Shown here one piece after another: positions 13,084 to 13,755 of a stretch of DNA of 13,755 nucleotides. This DNA is from Chloroflexota bacterium (GTDB lineage Bacteria > Chloroflexota > Anaerolineae > B4-G1 > SLSP01). Every line of letters starts with the position of its first letter. The stretch's first letter is position 1. A program made the translations under genes and the position numbers. The notes beneath the pieces were generated by a model. The model did no database searches. It was not told the DNA's origin and worked only from the letters and a program-made list of their open reading frames with translations. The DNA lies in assembly GCA_022707725.1 (NCBI GenBank), contig JAKJAB010000067.1, forward strand, positions 1 to 13,755, in the 5' to 3' direction.

Positions 13084-13121
13084 GGACCCTTGCGAAGGTT
13101 CAGAAACCTTCGTAAGGGTTC
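13084..13121. repeat. 17-bp-stem palindrome upstream of cytochrome b
   Basis: The arm ACCCTTGCGAAGGTT (13086-13100) and AACCTTCGTAAGGGT (13105-13119) pair with a single G/T position around CAGA. Two further pairs extend the stem to 13084/13121. It ends 21 bases before the cytochrome b start. It could be an intergenic palindromic repeat or a leader hairpin of that gene. Confidence 0.65.
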
Positions 13122-13142
13122 AGGCAAATAGAAGAGTGGCCG

Positions 13143-13755
13143 ATGAAAGTACAAATACCCGCCAATCATACTTTCGCAGAGCACACACTGCAAGCCGTGA
13201 CTCCGGTCAGTGACCGGAGCCGGATGCGTGAGGTGCTCAACAATCTTATATTACACCTGCACCCCACCCGCGTGCCCGCCGCCGCGATTCGCTTCACCTA
13301 CACGTGGGGTCTGGGCGGCATCAGCGCCCTGCTGGCCGTGCTGCTGGCAGCGACCGGCGTGCTGCTGATGTTCCGCTACGAACCGACAATCGATCGCGCT
13401 TACATCAGCATCCAACTCCTGGAGACGCAGGTCGCTTTCGGTTCCCTCGTCCGCGGGCTGCACCACTGGTCCGCCAACCTTCTCGTCATCACCGTCTTCC
13501 TGCACATGTTCCGCGTCTTCTTCACCGGCGGCTTCAAGCAAAAGCGCGCGTTCAACTGGGTCATCGGGCTGGTGCTGCTCGTGCTGGTGCTCGTCTTCAA
13601 CTTCACCGGCTACTTGCTGCCCTGGGATCAGTTGGCGTACTGGGCCGTCACCGTCAGCAGCAGCCTGCTCAGCTACATTCCTGTCATTGGAGCGCCCCTC
13701 AGCAACGCAGCGCTCGGCGGGCGCGAAGTGGGGCAGGTGGCGTTGAGCAACTTCT
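13143..13755 (+). CDS. Cytochrome b/b6-type protein, N-terminal part (runs off window)
   Basis: The first 204 codons are present and the gene continues past the window. After a polar N-terminus, a first membrane helix lies at about 55-76 (GGISALLAVLLAATGVLLMF). The second holds LHHWSANLLVITVFLHMFR with heme-ligand histidines at 107 and 121, the 14-residue spacing of b-type hemes. FTGGFKQKR, FNWVIG and FNFTGYLLPWDQLAYW (160-163 PWDQ) follow, as in cytochrome b6 and the N-terminal half of cytochrome b. The second pair of heme histidines lies beyond the window. The b6-specific Cys that binds heme c(n) appears absent: the matching site reads TWGLGG. The protein would sit in a membrane quinol-oxidising complex. 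The ribosome site is weak (GAG eight bases before the ATG). Whether it is a full cytochrome b or a split b6 cannot be seen. Confidence 0.9.
   Translation, partial: MKVQIPANHTFAEHTLQAVTPVSDRSRMREVLNNLILHLHPTRVPAAAIRFTYTWGLGGISALLAVLLAATGVLLMFRYEPTIDRAYISIQLLETQVAFGSLVRGLHHWSANLLVITVFLHMFRVFFTGGFKQKRAFNWVIGLVLLVLVLVFNFTGYLLPWDQLAYWAVTVSSSLLSYIPVIGAPLSNAALGGREVGQVALSNF

Noticed and set aside
1..13755. Insertion sequence, prophage, defence system or CRISPR array
   Set aside because: No transposase, integrase, phage, nuclease-defence or Cas-like protein and no regular short direct-repeat array were seen anywhere in the window.

Overview
The window looks like a chromosomal segment of a member of the Chloroflexota (Anaerolineae/Caldilineae type). 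This rests on the gene style (large flotillin-like SPFH protein, 7TM-PAS-GAF-GAF-HisKA_3 kinase paired with a NarL-type regulator) and on two secreted proteins that end in a short 'LP-x-V-x-R' tail, which I associate with secreted Chloroflexota proteins. The taxonomic call is inference; there is no rRNA or other marker gene here.

Layout. Bases 1-3452 carry three minus-strand genes. In order of transcription they are a cytoplasmic GH5-type glycoside hydrolase (3452-2442), a 664-residue SPFH/band-7 membrane protein (2361-367) and the start of an SMP-30/gluconolactonase-like gene (270 to beyond base 1). A divergent control region (3453-3674) holds two palindromes and candidate promoters in both directions. 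On the plus strand follows a likely operon: a secreted seven-repeat FG-GAP (integrin-alpha-like) propeller protein (3675-5120), a seven-TM sensor histidine kinase (5170-8094) and its NarL/LuxR-type response regulator (8098-8790, three bases after the kinase stop).

The 438-base gap 8791-9228 is unusually structured. It has a 111-base nested inverted repeat that can fold as a three-way junction, two identical palindromic boxes exactly 21 bases apart, a good sigma-70-like promoter, and a GC-rich terminator-like hairpin between that promoter and the next start codon. That promoter appears to drive a small degenerate receiver-like protein (9229-9609) and a 1121-residue, cysteine-rich, Asp-box-containing exported protein (9647-13012). 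After two more strong hairpins, a cytochrome b/b6-type gene begins at 13143 and runs off the window.

A plausible but untested reading is a surface-sensing module. The membrane kinase and its NarL partner would control, perhaps through the paired 21-base boxes, a leader-regulated operon for a pseudo-receiver and a giant secreted protein; a second secreted propeller protein would be encoded with the kinase. No mobile-element genes, CRISPR arrays, tRNAs or rRNAs were seen.
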